26,239 bases of DNA from Isoetes engelmannii (taxonomy: Eukaryota; Streptophyta; Lycopodiopsida; Isoetales; Isoetaceae): NCBI GenBank assembly GCA_011763485.2, contig JAANSK020128901.1:1-26239 (forward strand). Reading direction: 5' to 3'. A program made the translations under genes and the position numbers. Under the pieces are notes generated by a model that had not been told where the DNA came from, made no database searches, and saw only the letters and a program-made list of their open reading frames with translations. This document shows, piece after piece, positions 1-10,301 of this stretch. Position 1 is the first letter of the stretch. The number at the start of each line of letters is the position of its first letter.

Positions 1-92
1 TCCACTGTTCAATAGGGTTAACCATCCCCTGTTCAATAGGGTTAACCATCCCATGTTCAATAGGGTTAACCATCCAACAGGGTTAACCCTCC
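1..92. repeat. 24-bp minisatellite with telomere-like core
   Basis: Three near-identical 24-bp units start at 6, 30 and 54 (TGTTCAATAGGGTTAACCAT plus four bases), followed by a partial, altered copy to about 92. Each unit holds AGGGTTAACC, which contains the GGTTAACC palindrome and resembles the plant telomere repeat without being it. The array runs off the left edge, so its true length is unknown. Confidence 0.85.
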
Positions 93-642
93 ACTACCCA
101 TAAAAAAAAAATTATTCAAACTTTTGCCCCAGACTCCATATTTAATGAAACTTTGCTTCTACAAGAAAAATTAGAGAAGCGCCCGAAAATCTCAACGCCA
201 TCGGATTGGCAAGAGAAATCGAGCTTCAGAAGTTAACATAAAACCCTACAACAACAACGAGAAAAAACGAACAAGGAGACATCCTAAGACCGCTTCCACG
301 GACGCCCAAGCAGGATAGAAGGGTTAGAAGCAACAAAACGAAATGAACAATCCAAACCGCACCAGAGAAAAGGAGTAGCAACGCCGGAGAGAAGCAACGT
401 ACCGACCAGGCGGTGGTGTAAACGACCAAAAGGAAGGGGCTACTAGACGGCTGATGAAGACAAACGGAGAGAAGAGGGCTATAAATACTATGGAGGACCT
501 GGCAACTAGCCTCAAGAAGTGGATTTATCTGCTTATCTCGAAACGCAGATAAATCGTACTTCAAATGTGTAACGCGTTTCAATATAGTAATGAGTTTCAA
601 TTGAAACTCATTAAACAAATTCAAATTGCCAAGACGAATCAA
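93..642 (-). other. Possible leader or promoter-proximal sequence, no clear gene
   Basis: Read on the minus strand, about 470 to 230 is CT-rich and carries a telo-box-like TAGGGTTT (complement of 241-247), a combination known from leaders of plant translation genes. The open frame at 226-642 (138 codons, minus) is leucine-rich, hydrophobic and resembles no family I know; it may be noncoding. A minus-strand ATG near 203 opens only a short frame. If a gene starts here it would run off the left edge. This is inference. Confidence 0.2.
480..487. promoter_or_regulatory. TATA-like box
   Basis: TATAAATA on the plus strand, reading TATTTATA on the minus strand. The canonical form faces right, but the CT-rich leader-like DNA lies to the left, so the direction is not settled. 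No coding start is convincingly linked to either side. Confidence 0.25.
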
Positions 643-782
643 AATTAAAAGCGCGTATCAAAGTCTTGGTTCCAAATTCCATATATTGAATCGAAAGATT
701 TTAATATCTTATTCTAGTTACGTGTATGTCCCAATTTATTGGCTGCCATGTGGCAAACATGCTACTCTACTTCAATAATACT
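643..782. other. AT-rich intergenic DNA
   Basis: I see no open frame, repeat or motif of note here. Confidence 0.5.
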
Positions 783-880
783 GAAAAAATTTAGTGTGGG
801 GATTTGAACCCCAACCAGATTCCAAAACCAATCATCTTTAGGATTATTCTATGTTCTTCTACTAACAACAATGAAAAGGA
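778..880 (-). repeat. tRNA-derived SINE-like or tRNA-relic element
   Basis: On the minus strand there is a good Pol III B box, GGTTCAAATCC, inside a T-arm-like hairpin (TGGGG, seven-base loop TTCAAAT, CCCCA). A weak A box (TAGTAGAAGAA) lies 43 bases upstream and a T6 run, a possible Pol III terminator, lies shortly after. The acceptor stem does not pair, so this is not an intact tRNA gene. Confidence 0.4.
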
Positions 881-1016
881 TAGCACAATTTCAAATAGAG
901 CATCACAAAACTAATCCTCAGCAAAGGACGAGCACATTCTACTTTCACTTTGCATTACAAAAAAAGTATATCTAACAAGTATATCTTTACAGCTCTTACA
1001 TAGATTATGCACCAAT

Positions 1017-1447
1017 TTAAATCTAGCAACAACAATGGAATAGCAAATCTAAATTTTTAAAGGGAAAAAGAAGTACAAACGAGCATAATGCACTGAAATC
1101 CATCCTCTTTTGTCAACGACCAAAAGAGACATGAATATAAGAACATTATTCATTATTCGTATACATCATAAATCTAGCAAAAACAACCGAACAACCAGAT
1201 CTAGATATTTTAAAAGAGAAAAGAATGCATCCCTGTTTTTTATACGAACGACCAAATAAGATCTGAATGCATGAACATTAGCCATTATTCCAAATACAAC
1301 ATAAATCTAGTAAGAACAATGGAACAATAGATCTAAAGTAAAAAATATAAATCAGGGGGCATTGCTTTGCAATCCATCTATGTTTTTGCCAAAAGCCAAA
1401 TGAGACCTCAATACAAGAACACTGCAAGAGTTTCATTAGTCATTACC
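1017..1447. repeat. Degenerate tandem repeat, three units of 133-151 bp
   Basis: Units begin near 1017, 1168 and 1301, each with ATAAATCTAG(C/T)AA and an ACAA(T/C)(G/C)GAA tract. Each then passes through AGATCTA-like and AAAAG-rich stretches, a block resembling ACGACCAAA-AGA, and ends near a CATTA-TCATTA motif. Units differ by many substitutions and small indels, so the array is old. No open frame spans it. Confidence 0.6.
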
Positions 1448-2564
1448 AGACTCAAGAACCAAGTTACGAATCCAAGCAATATTACATTCTAGAATATGGA
1501 CCTGCACTTGTAAGACAACATGTGTAAGCCTTACAGCATATCCGTGCTTCCCAGCTTATGTTGCAACTGTTTTTTATGTAAAATTCTGGAGCATGCAATA
1601 CAATAAGGAATTTACCAGAAATCTGCAACAAAATGACTTTGGATAGACAATTTGAAAGCAATCAAAACATCTGAGAGAGAGAAAGTTAAAGAAGAAAAGA
1701 ACTTATCTGGTTTGGACAAGACAAGCACGCAAGCTGATTTTTGCAAACTAAGGCTCAAACCGACAGAAAAAGTTGGAGGACTCTTGCTCCAAAAATAGAA
1801 CATAGAATCAAGGGGTTCAGATATCTATTGAAATGCATGCTGGTACAAATCATCACAAAATTGCAAATTATTAACTTGCAAATCGTCAAAACATAGAAGC
1901 TTACCTTAGGTTCTTTTATCTGTGCATTCGTTCTTTGCTAGTGGGTTACTTGTTTGGCTCAAGACATTTTTACACTCATTTTTGCTTACTTGCCCTTAAC
2001 TACTGCATTCAAGGCTTCCGTGCCATTTTCTTTTCATTTTTGCACCCAGCACGACTCCCTGTTTCCATCTTGTAAAAATGAAAATCTCTGCGCCTTCTAT
2101 TTGCCCAGAATTTATGTCTGAATCTGCACTGCTCAATCCTGGTTCTGTGCTTAATGGTGGTTGCCCATGTTCTCTCTCCTTCTCCAAAACCTGCCACGTT
2201 GCAGCTTGAGATTAACTAGTCAGGGTTAAGGAACCTAATTACAATTACAAACTAATATTCTTGATTGTAAATGTACTCAATGAGATCATTTGATCGAATG
2301 AAAAAACTCATTTTTTTTTTATACAGGCTTATGCTACCTGAACTATAAGCCCCAAGATATCGACCTCGACTTCAGCATCATCTCTAGTGGAGCATAAACT
2401 AGAATACAAGAGAAAAGAGCAAATACCTAATCTGCCGGCAAGGGAATCAGGCGGCAAAGAAATCGGCGGCAAAGAAGAAAAAAATAATGGAGGTGGGCGG
2501 CGTGTTGGATCGCCAAGTCATCAACATTCATCAATTTTTTTTATTCCAATAGTCTTTGGTAATA
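1448..2564. other. AT-rich DNA without an assignable gene
   Basis: The only segment with exon-like composition is 1996-2187 on the minus strand (63 codons, starting MEKEREHGQPPLSTEPGL). It is polar, with no recognised domain and no clear splice context. A plus-strand frame at 2387-2590 is lysine- and glycine-rich and runs into the MITE, so it is probably chance. The rest is featureless. Confidence 0.4.
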
Positions 2565-2567
2565 TTA

Positions 2568-3005
2568 GGCCGGATTTCCACTACAGGTAGATTAAAAATT
2601 GCCGTGGGATTTAGTTTCCACCGGGAAATCGATTACTGGCGGCATTTTCAACTATGAACTATTCCACCAGCGACAGTATTCACATGGCAATATGCACGTC
2701 CTGTTGTTTTCTCTCTTCGTTTGAAAGTGAACATATCAAAATTTTACATTTAAGCTCTTGTTCATAAATTTTCGTTCTAATTTTTGTTTCTTCAATTGCA
2801 GAAGTCAATTTCCATGATGCTTGTGCATATTTTTTGATTTAAAACCGAATAATTAAAACATCAAATTTATCGAATCATTGAATGCTAGCACAACATCTAC
2901 CACAGTTAGTGGAAAGACGTTTGCACGACAATAAAAGACATGTAAGTTTTTGGCTGGTGCAGTTAAACTATTTCTAATGCCAGAGCCGCTAGTGGGAATC
3001 CAACC
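2568..3005. mobile_element. Tourist-like (PIF/Harbinger) MITE
   Basis: The element of 438 bp is bounded by imperfect 20-bp terminal inverted repeats: GGCCGGATTTCCACTACAGG on the left and, complemented, GGTTGGATTCCCACTAGCGG on the right (15 of 20 match). It is flanked on both sides by TTA (2565-2567 and 3006-3008). A 3-bp TTA duplication and GG ends are the hallmarks of PIF/Harbinger elements. No transposase is encoded. The inner CCACTA could suggest CACTA ends, but the bases next to CACTA are not duplicated, whereas TTA is. Confidence 0.6.
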
Positions 3006-3087
3006 TTAGAGTGTTTTAATTATTCAATTTTGAATAAAAAAAATAGTCACACACATCATGGAAATTAACTTCTGCAGTTGAAGAAAC
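2786..3087. repeat. 75-77 bp inverted repeat overlapping the MITE's right end
   Basis: The left arm 2786-2860 and right arm 3011-3087 are reverse complements at roughly 80% or better. They share the block TTGCAGAAGTCAATTTCCAT (one C/T difference) and a GAATAATTAAAACA end. The left arm lies inside the MITE; the right arm lies just outside its TTA. A transcript would fold into a long hairpin with a loop of about 150 nt. Confidence 0.75.
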
Positions 3088-3955
3088 GGGAGAGTACTAC
3101 ATATGATTGTTTATGGTTTGGGCATGTATAAGTATGCCAAAACCATATAATGATGACGTCAGAAAATGTGGCTTGAGTTGTGCATGCTTGAGTTTTTTTT
3201 TAGGAAGGTTATTTATGGAAGGTTCTTGCTTGCATAGAAAGAGCAGTTGCGTGAAGACGTTGGCACCTTGATTTATGCCAGGGCTGCCTGATTTATGGAA
3301 CTCCAAGTCGAATAGTTGAGACCTTACTTAAGTGAATGTTCGTTCTCACATCTTGCATCTTTACCTTCTATAATCTGAATGTGATCTCTGTAACTGTGAA
3401 GTCAATCTGGAAAAATGTTTGACTTGGGGACAATTGTCCCCAAATCATAGTGTGACATGGAGGTTTGACCCCATCTTATTTTTGAATGGACGACCTAGAA
3501 TGATGCAGAGGGAATGTCCTATAGAATATTCCCTGCATCAACGGCCAGGAATGAGCGATTATAAGGAATGAGCCATTAGAGGCAAGGACTTTGTAATAGT
3601 TTTAGCATTTTTGAACATTGGAAGAGTCAATTTAAACAAATTTCAAATTTAAGCTTTAACATATTTTTTAAAATTGTATATGTAGACTTTCGTCTGAAAT
3701 TAAAGTCAATTCTGGTAAAAAACAATTTAATTTTGGTTATTCTTTAACCCTTTTTTTGTGTGAATGACGTAAGTTGTTTATTCATCACGCAACATCAAGT
3801 ACATTTCATGAATCACATGCAGCCGATCTAGAGTTACTCCATGTGATGGTAGTACAAATGGCCAATCTCGGTCTGGTCATCTCCTGTCATGGGAAGCATT
3901 CAGAACAAAATTCTTGTTGTATAGATGGGATAGAGCAATTTGGACTCGTATTGCT
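3088..3955. other. Unassigned DNA with two hairpin motifs
   Basis: There is a perfect 20-bp palindrome at 3424-3443 (TTGGGGACAATTGTCCCCAA). At 3502-3539, GATGCAG and GGAAT pair with ATTCCCTGCATC to form a second hairpin. The minus-strand frame 3097-3306 and the plus-strand frame 3774-3995 have no recognisable domain. Confidence 0.5.
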
Positions 3956-3959
3956 GTAT

Positions 3960-4300
3960 TTTTGCCATAGAATTCCGGTCCGCAAGTTGAAGTAGTGGTA
4001 TGGGGTTGCCACCAGGGTATCAAGCCAAGGCACTTTGTTTCTTTTGTTTATAAATTGCTTATGCAAAATGAAGTCTTGCCTCCCTCTAATAGATGGCATC
4101 TGCAGGTCCCACAGCCACAATGGAAGAGTATCTAGACATGGGTGTGGGATAAGTTGCTTCATCCAAAGGTGGCAGTTCTGTGGTGGCATCTAATTCATAG
4201 ATGTCTCTGAGTTAACAGGCTAGTCCATAAAATCGATGTTCAAATCTCAGAGCTCTGTCCTTTATGTAAACAAAAGGTTGAGACTATTGAGCCATGAGAA
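3960..4300 (+). pseudogene. LINE (L1-type) ORF2 tail, zf-RVT domain fragment
   Basis: Plus-strand translation gives a line typical of the zinc-binding region after the reverse transcriptase of plant LINEs: WGCHQGIKP, then NRWHLQVPQPQW, WVWDKLLHPKVAVLWWHLIH, NRLVHKIDVQISELCPLC and KQKVETIE. The WD-LLHPKV-LW and CPLC-E spacing are the zf-RVT signatures. It is 5'-truncated (no RT or endonuclease), has in-frame stops (after WKSI and in the HRCL-VNRL stretch) and stops being recognisable after the VETIE block. The tail at 16985-17335 begins at nearly the point where this one ends, so the two look like one family. Confidence 0.75.
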
Positions 4301-4663
4301 GAGATTGTGAAAAAGAAAACCATAGGTGTTTTTAAGTATCAAAACTAAGAGAATGTCACCATGTGATTAACAATATCGAATACACAATCTATTATGGGAT
4401 AGGATTTGAGCCCATCATATCCTTGAACAAAATATCCTTGGAACATAATGATGAAAACGCTCAAAAGAGGCAAATAGATTCTAAGGAAAGTACAAACTCC
4501 ATTGCAAAGACTAGGTGGAACCCTCAAGCTGCGATTAAGCAAGAATATGTTTTCTATGAAGTTCTTCAACATAGCAAAATTGGCTCCCTGGAAGTAGATG
4601 TGTGTATATTCTCAATTCTACGTGTATTCTCAAAATTCTGCCCATCTGTGCCTCATCTGAATA

Positions 4664-4752
4664 TGCATATGCATACACATGCACGTGCGCATGCATGCAC
4701 ATGCACATGCACGCACATGCACATGCATAGTGTTCATGCACACACACATGCA
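4664..4752. repeat. CATGCA/CACATG microsatellite
   Basis: The tract is built from CATGCA, CACATG and CACGCA words. It is purine-pyrimidine alternating, so it could adopt Z-DNA. It produces spurious open frames on both strands rich in H, M, C, A and T. A sister tract lies at 13431-13498. Confidence 0.85.
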
Positions 4753-4890
4753 GAGAAAGATAACAGCCCTCGGATTGTTTCAGCTAACGAAAATCAACGG
4801 CCCATAAAGGGTGCACTCTAGAAATATTATTTAGTACACCTCAACGAATATAACAACAAAATCATAGAAAAACCATGTGAAAAAACGTAT
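4722..4890 (+). repeat. 169-bp dispersed repeat, copy A
   Basis: It matches the reverse complement of 13272-13440 over 169 bp with no gaps and about 11 differences (about 93%). It includes the blocks AGCTAACGAAAATCAACGGC and GTGCACTCTAGAAAT. Homology stops sharply after GTAT at 4890. It has no coding frame. Family unknown. Confidence 0.85.
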
Positions 4891-4894
4891 AAAA

Positions 4895-5690
4895 ATATAA
4901 AAGTAATCCTCTGTTATTATGCTAGATATCCAAAAGGGTATAGTAATATTCACTAGAGTATTAATATTCTTTTAGGATCTTGCCTTTTCCCCGTGGTTTG
5001 TCTGCGTTCCACTACTGAGTCCCCATCTTTTCATGACTAAACCACCTAACACTCCTCACTCCAAGAGTGCTAGAATTTACAACCAATTTTCCTTTTAGCA
5101 AACCTAGTTTGCAAGAACGCAGTAGCTGGTACTGCCAACAAGTGCCCTTGACCCTTGTTAATTACTAGTTCCACTAGTACCGACATTAGCTAAAAGCATT
5201 AATATTAAATATTAACTAACCTAAATAATAAACCATTAAGACCCCTCTTTAAATTTTAATGGCTGATACCGGGGTACGAAATCCCTAATTTCTTTAATGG
5301 GGTGATAACGGGTTCTGGTTACCTTGAACAAAAAAAATCTCACAAAATCAGAACCACGACTGCCAGAATCGATTGCTTTGGGCTGCTCGGTACTCCGATT
5401 GCCACGAAATTTGGCAGGTAAGCATTTCAGCCCCAAGTGCTCCTGCTCGTAAACTGAGATGTTTTAAGAAATCCATTTTTCCAGGACCCATACCTGATTT
5501 AGCAAGCCCTGCATGCTTAGAGACTGCTACAGCAATTTCGAATTGGCTTCTCAGGTCCCCAGGATCCTGAAGAACAATTATCAAGCGAAACCGTTGTGCT
5601 TCGTGGATGCTCCAGAAATTGCTCTCAAGAACTCACTTTGTTCCGCTTTCTTGCACAACATTCAATCCAGCATCAACTTAGAGCTCTAAT
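4895..5690 (-). mobile_element. Copia-type LTR retrotransposon remnant (LTR and leader pieces)
   Basis: On the minus strand, 4975-5040 reads like a plant copia LTR end (GTGGAACGCAGACAAACCAC, then GGGGAAAAGG). A primer-binding-site-like TTGGTATTAGAGCTC, complementary to the initiator tRNA-Met end in most plant copia elements, lies at about 5676-5690. Between them is coding-like sequence without a recognised domain. The element is broken and incomplete. Confidence 0.35.
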
Positions 5691-5925
5691 ACCAACCCCA
5701 TTCTGGCTACCATGAACCCCCTGGGTTCCCCACTCCTCGAGTCCCCTGGACTCCCCACGCTAGACTCGCGTTGATCCCTAGGATCAACCCTATTGCATAG
5801 TGTAGTTCCTAACCGTTCCCAAAACGACTCTCCATGGTGTTCCTCCCTTGAGATCCATGGTCTCTCATATAGGATACCCACTCTTGTGGCATGCCGCCAC
5901 GCATATGCATGCATGCATAAAGACT
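5691..5925 (-). mobile_element. Probable copia LTR inserted into an older copia integrase
   Basis: The sequence next to the 5676-5690 primer site, up to about 5925, separates it from the integrase of the older element, whose similarity ends abruptly near 5930. Its internal direct blocks (GGGAACC, CCTGGGG-like) and lack of recognisable coding match an LTR of roughly 230 bp. The second LTR copy was not found, so the limits are approximate. Confidence 0.35.
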
Positions 5926-7744
5926 CTTGGCACCTCCCCTATCAGAACGTAAGGTTTTGATTCTTCTTCCAGTTTTTGCTTCCATTTCATTTACACATCG
6001 TTTGAAGACCTCAAATGTTGAATGCTTGGTTCTAAGGCAGTCACCTTTGTTTTCTGCTAAAGTCATTACTTACTGTCATAAAATATCTTGTATTTGATAA
6101 GCTTGTAATATTTAGTGGTTCACATAGATTAGTGTGTACCAAATCTAGAACTGCTTTTGCTCTCTTGAGGGAAAGGCAGTCTGCTATGCTTGCCAAGAAT
6201 GCAACTTCCACAATTAAATCCTTCCACATTGTTTTTTCTACATTGATTAGTCTTTTTTAAATAAATAATTCCATTTTTTTAGAGTTCATATGGCACTTTC
6301 TTTCATGCCACGTTTTAATAAATGTGCTTCCAATGAGATTGATGCTTGCAATATGATTTGTGCAGTCCAAATAAATTACAAACCTTCTTTCCACTAGACA
6401 TAACTTTATTATTCGTGAGGACCTTACATTGCAATTTCTCAAACGTGACCTTATAACCAAGGTCAACAAGTTGACAAATTGAAATTAAATTTCTGACTAA
6501 TTCTAGAACACTAAGGACAATTTCTAACTGGACACTTTTGCCTTCTAAATCATAGTGCTCTAGCATTCCAACATCCTCTATTTCTTAAAGAGCTTCATTC
6601 CCTAGTTGAACATGACCTCTTTTTCTCCCCTTGCAATCTTTTAGCAGTCTTGAGGATGCTATCACGGTCCTTTCAGCTTCTGAATCTAAGACCATAAAGT
6701 CATGGTCACTTTTATTGTGTTCCAAAGCAAGCAATTTAGATTGTCTTACCTCAACGTCCTCATCTTGTCATCCTCATCTCCACGAGTGTCGTGAGCAAGA
6801 TTCACAATTGGGGTTCCTTTTCCAGTGCCCCTACCTTTATTATCATGGTTTCCTTGATTGTATTCAACTCTTCCCTTGCCTCTTTCCTTTGATACTTGTC
6901 CTTTAGAGCTAGAGCAATTACTGGCCAAATGTCCCTTTTCTTCACAATTAAAATATACTATATCCTTCTTAAGGCTTGGGCAATCATCTTTAACATGACC
7001 AGAGTTATTACATGATAGCATGAACAATTTTGTTCCCATTATTCCTAATGTTATTATTCCTTTTCTGCTTATAATTACCAACAAAACCCACGATCATCAT
7101 CCTTACCAATCTTACCTTGTTCAAATTCTGTCCTGACCATCTGGATAGCATGATCCTTGGATTATTCCTTAGCAAACTAGCAAGATGTGCATTGTGGGAC
7201 ACAGCCCTTGAAATGGCCAGTAGCTGGTATTGTTCATTTAGAATTACTCCTGCACCTTCTAAGTCTGCAATGATTGAATCAAAATTTTCAAAGAATTTTG
7301 TGATGTTTATCATGCAATTTCAATTTCCTTAGCTGCTTCTCTAAAACATCAAACTGAGACGAGGTTTTAGCCTCATAAATTTTTATCATGTGCAACCACA
7401 TTTCCCTAGGGGTCACACCTCTAAGGTTGAGTATAGTTGATGCTCCCACCTTGCTGCAAATGACTGCCGTGATTTTAAGCCCTTCATCAGCATCAAGCCT
7501 TAATCCTGCTGAATTTCAGTAGCTATACTAAGGAACTTCCTTCATTTGTGCGTGAAGAATTACACCAGGGCGCCTTCTAGCATTTGCATCAATTAAATAC
7601 CAAATGTCTTCAAATTTCAAGACCTGCCTAATACTTTGTTTCCATATATGGAATCCATTTTCTCCCTTAAAAACTTCAATTGAGTTCAAGAGATAGCACC
7701 AAATCAAGTAGACATGTCTTAAAACAACTTGACTTTGATACCAA
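5926..7744 (-). mobile_element. Ty1/copia retrotransposon fossil, gag to integrase start
   Basis: Read on the minus strand, in order: a primer-binding site next to 7745 (TTGGTATCAAAGTC, tRNA-Met type), a UBN2-like gag (about 7779-7000, beginning FKGENGFHIWKQSI), zinc-knuckle sequence near 6900-7000 (FNCEEKGHLASNC), a protease/GAG-pre-integrase stretch (about 6570-6230) and the integrase start (FEVFKRCVNEME, IKTLRSDRGG near 5940-6040). The reverse transcriptase and RNase H of this copy are absent. It is clearly broken, with many breaks, and looks old. A younger LTR-like piece interrupts the integrase side. Confidence 0.75.
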
Positions 7745-8230
7745 TGAAAGATTTCTAACAAAGTGACTAGATCATGCATTTAGTTAGATTCATGTCATAA
7801 TTTCTTCATTGTCTAGTTGTAGAGAAAATGCATGAGCAGTCAATAAAAAGGTTACAAGTGAAATATTTATGATGATGAGTTTTGTGCTTATGCAGTCATA
7901 CTGATATGGCTAATGGTGAAGGCAAATACCATAGTCATATAGTGATTATCATATGGTTAAGGGTTGAAGCAAAATACATTAGTTATATGAACCATGGACC
8001 ATTATGATAACAAGCATACAAAAAATGAAGGTCGAATAATAACGTAATTTTTGGAGGCAAAAATCGAGTTTGAAAAACTCGGTCCAATGTAGACAAGCCA
8101 GGATCAATAAAACGATTATGGCAAGAAGCATACAGCCAGGCTGAGCGGTTGGGCTGGATGTATAAATAAAAAACAAAGATGTATAGATAATCAGTTGGTG
8201 GTATCCGTTTGAATTGGATTAGGAGATCAT
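7745..8230 (-). mobile_element. Probable 5' LTR of the copia fossil
   Basis: On the minus strand a CA dinucleotide at 7745-7746 directly precedes the primer-binding site, as expected of an LTR end. Upstream sequence to about 8230 is AT-rich and noncoding and may be the LTR. No second LTR copy is visible, so the outer limit is a guess. TATAAATA occurs at 8160-8167 on the plus strand. Confidence 0.35.
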
Positions 8231-8664
8231 ACAGGTTTGTATATTACGGTATGCTATAGTAACTCAAGCATTGTTGTAGATGTGTCATTATTGTCTCCAT
8301 GGTTTGATAATTCAGTGTTATGATGTGGTGATTGAGAAGTAATTCATAATTGTCCTATGTTTGTTTGTAGAGACATAGTTGTATATACTTGATATAAGAA
8401 TGGTGATGGAATAAATATCTTGTGAGTGTCTTTCACTTTGTTAAATGATTTCCATATCTCAAATTAGTTGATCAACTCCATAACTAGATGAGTTAGTGAA
8501 ATTGGATTGTTGATAACTGCACCAAATTTCTTACATTTAAGTCACTATGGTTCTAGTTTAGTTCAACTTAGTTAATGTTTTAATAACAAAGGAAAGTTCG
8601 ACCTAAACAACCATTGAATGCTGCAGTAGCAAAATTATTGTTCAAAAAGGACTACCCCAAAACG
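8231..8664. other. AT-rich DNA, nothing recognised
   Basis: I see no coding, RNA or repeat signal apart from short AT-rich stretches. Confidence 0.5.
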
Positions 8665-8958
8665 CTATAGCATGAATATTAGGTCGAAAGTCCAAACCGA
8701 CTCTGGAGAATGCAGAGGCATTGACTTCAATCGTACATCTATCTGAATTCCTCCTTGAGGTTTTATCTTCATCGATCCGGCTACTATGCCGAACCGACAG
8801 TTTAAAAACTCAGTTCCCTCTATATCTGAAGGAACCATAAACAACCACATTCCGTTTCTATTTATATGTAGGTTCTTACAATTCAATGGATCACATTCCC
8901 CTGAATACAAACTGAACCTAGGTGCTAATATACCATAGCTTGAGCTTGTGATAGTCAT
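8665..8958 (-). CDS. Hypothetical 97-aa open frame
   Basis: The frame begins MTITSSSYGILAPRF and ends TFDLIFML. It is uninterrupted, of mixed composition with four cysteines, and includes KIKPQGGIQIDVRLKSMPL, which looks protein-like rather than low complexity. I do not recognise a family. It may be an exon, a gene fragment or chance. No TATA box, splice site or partner exon could be assigned, and the flanks are repeat-like. Confidence 0.2.
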   Translation of the reverse strand: MTITSSSYGILAPRFSLYSGECDPLNCKNLHINRNGMWLFMVPSDIEGTEFLNCRFGIVAGSMKIKPQGGIQIDVRLKSMPLHSPESVWTFDLIFML

Positions 8959-9800
8959 ACAATGGCTTTGTGTCTCCAGATAAAATACTATGCACTATCT
9001 ATAAGAATGATTTGAAGAAATGTTAATGTTAAATCTGTACATGCATGCAACTTTGGAATGCAAGATCACATATCTTGTAAGCAATTGATATTGAAGAATA
9101 AGACATGGTTCATATCCAATGATGTGAAGAGAAGTATCAAACATGTGATAGCCAAGTGTGTGAAGATGCAAATATATAGAGAAAAAGTAAAGGGTCGAAG
9201 AAGGAGGAGCTATAATTATCTAGGTGGTTAATTTTAGATGATAAGTGTGTGTGGATTGGTTTTAAAAAAGGGGAGAGTTTATTTTAATGAAGAACATCCA
9301 CGAACCAATAATATAGTGGCAAAGAAAACCTATAGAAATGAGGTTTCCTTGCGAGACCTGTGGAAGGAGATGGGTCTGGCAGTTTGGCTGGATTGATACT
9401 TATAAATTCAAGCAGTATGTATATAATTAAATATTTGTGAAGCGTAAGTTGATTCGTGCAGGGAATCGAGCTTGGGCTCTCGAAGTGTACATGTCAAATT
9501 TCAATAATAAATGGAAATTTCCTAATGCTACAGTAACTTCACTGTAGCAAATGTCTCGATGGTTTTGAAATTGTTTTGTACCATTATATCCAATGGTTGT
9601 GTGTGTGACACTTTATAATTCATTGCCAAGTATCAAGTTGATCATAAGTTAATTGTTATCTAAATTATCTGACAATTCTTCATGATTGTACTTCCTCAGC
9701 AATAATCAACTGTATGCACACGATTCTCAACTGGTTATAACATCACAAATTCCAATATTGCCATGATGGCCAAAATCTGTAGAATCCAAATTTGGCCCAG
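8959..9800. other. Repeat-like noncoding DNA
   Basis: The stretch around 9520-9620 (CTACAGTAAC, ACTGTAGC, then CTCGATGGTTTTGAAAT) has the feel of a degraded plant LTR or leader. A B-box-like AGCTCGATTCC lies on the minus strand near 9465, with no A box. Nothing can be assigned firmly. Confidence 0.25.
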
Positions 9801-10301
9801 CTAGATACAAGGAAATTATGCCAGCTATACACAGGTGGAAATCTCACATCTCTAGCTTTCCAAGACACTTAAAAATACTAACGAGTCTGACACTTGGGCT
9901 AGAAGTTCTGACGAAAACCACATTGAGACCCTATGGAGCTCATCACATCGCCAGAGAAAAGAACCACCTTCAAACTAACCCACCCCCATCTCGAAAAGTG
10001 ATTAAAAAACAAGTCCATTTAATGTACTTTTCTATGTTTTTGCACACGTGCAATGATCCATATGAAGTACAAACACTGTACATGTGGGATTTTAGAAAGT
10101 CTTAGATGTATGACATTTGCTTTTAGACATGAATTTCTCCAGCAAACATATGAATTGCATTTTTATATTAGACAAAAATACACAAAAGCCTTAACATCCA
10201 CAAGAAGATTGTATAATGCTTTTCATTTAAGCTTTGATATAACATGCATCACAAGCAACAATAAGTAATATAACATTTTTAATCAACAATGATAATAAAA
10301 T
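9801..10301. other. Unassigned DNA downstream of the TPR gene
   Basis: A plus-strand frame at 9818-10105 (95 codons) has no recognised domain. The part next to 10301 would hold the 3' UTR of the minus-strand TPR gene, but no canonical AATAAA is seen there. Confidence 0.35.

Noticed and set aside
2579-2994. CACTA...TAGTG ends suggesting a CACTA transposon
   Set aside because: The inverted similarity extends past CACTA to GG ends flanked by TTA on both sides, which fits PIF/Harbinger better.
4363-4821. 152-aa plus-strand frame and its minus-strand partner
   Set aside because: The C-terminal third is the CATGCA microsatellite translated; no domain. The same applies to the frames at 13355-13640.
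9440-9480. tRNA or SINE on the minus strand from a B-box-like AGCTCGATTCC
   Set aside because: No A box or T-run terminator at the right distance.
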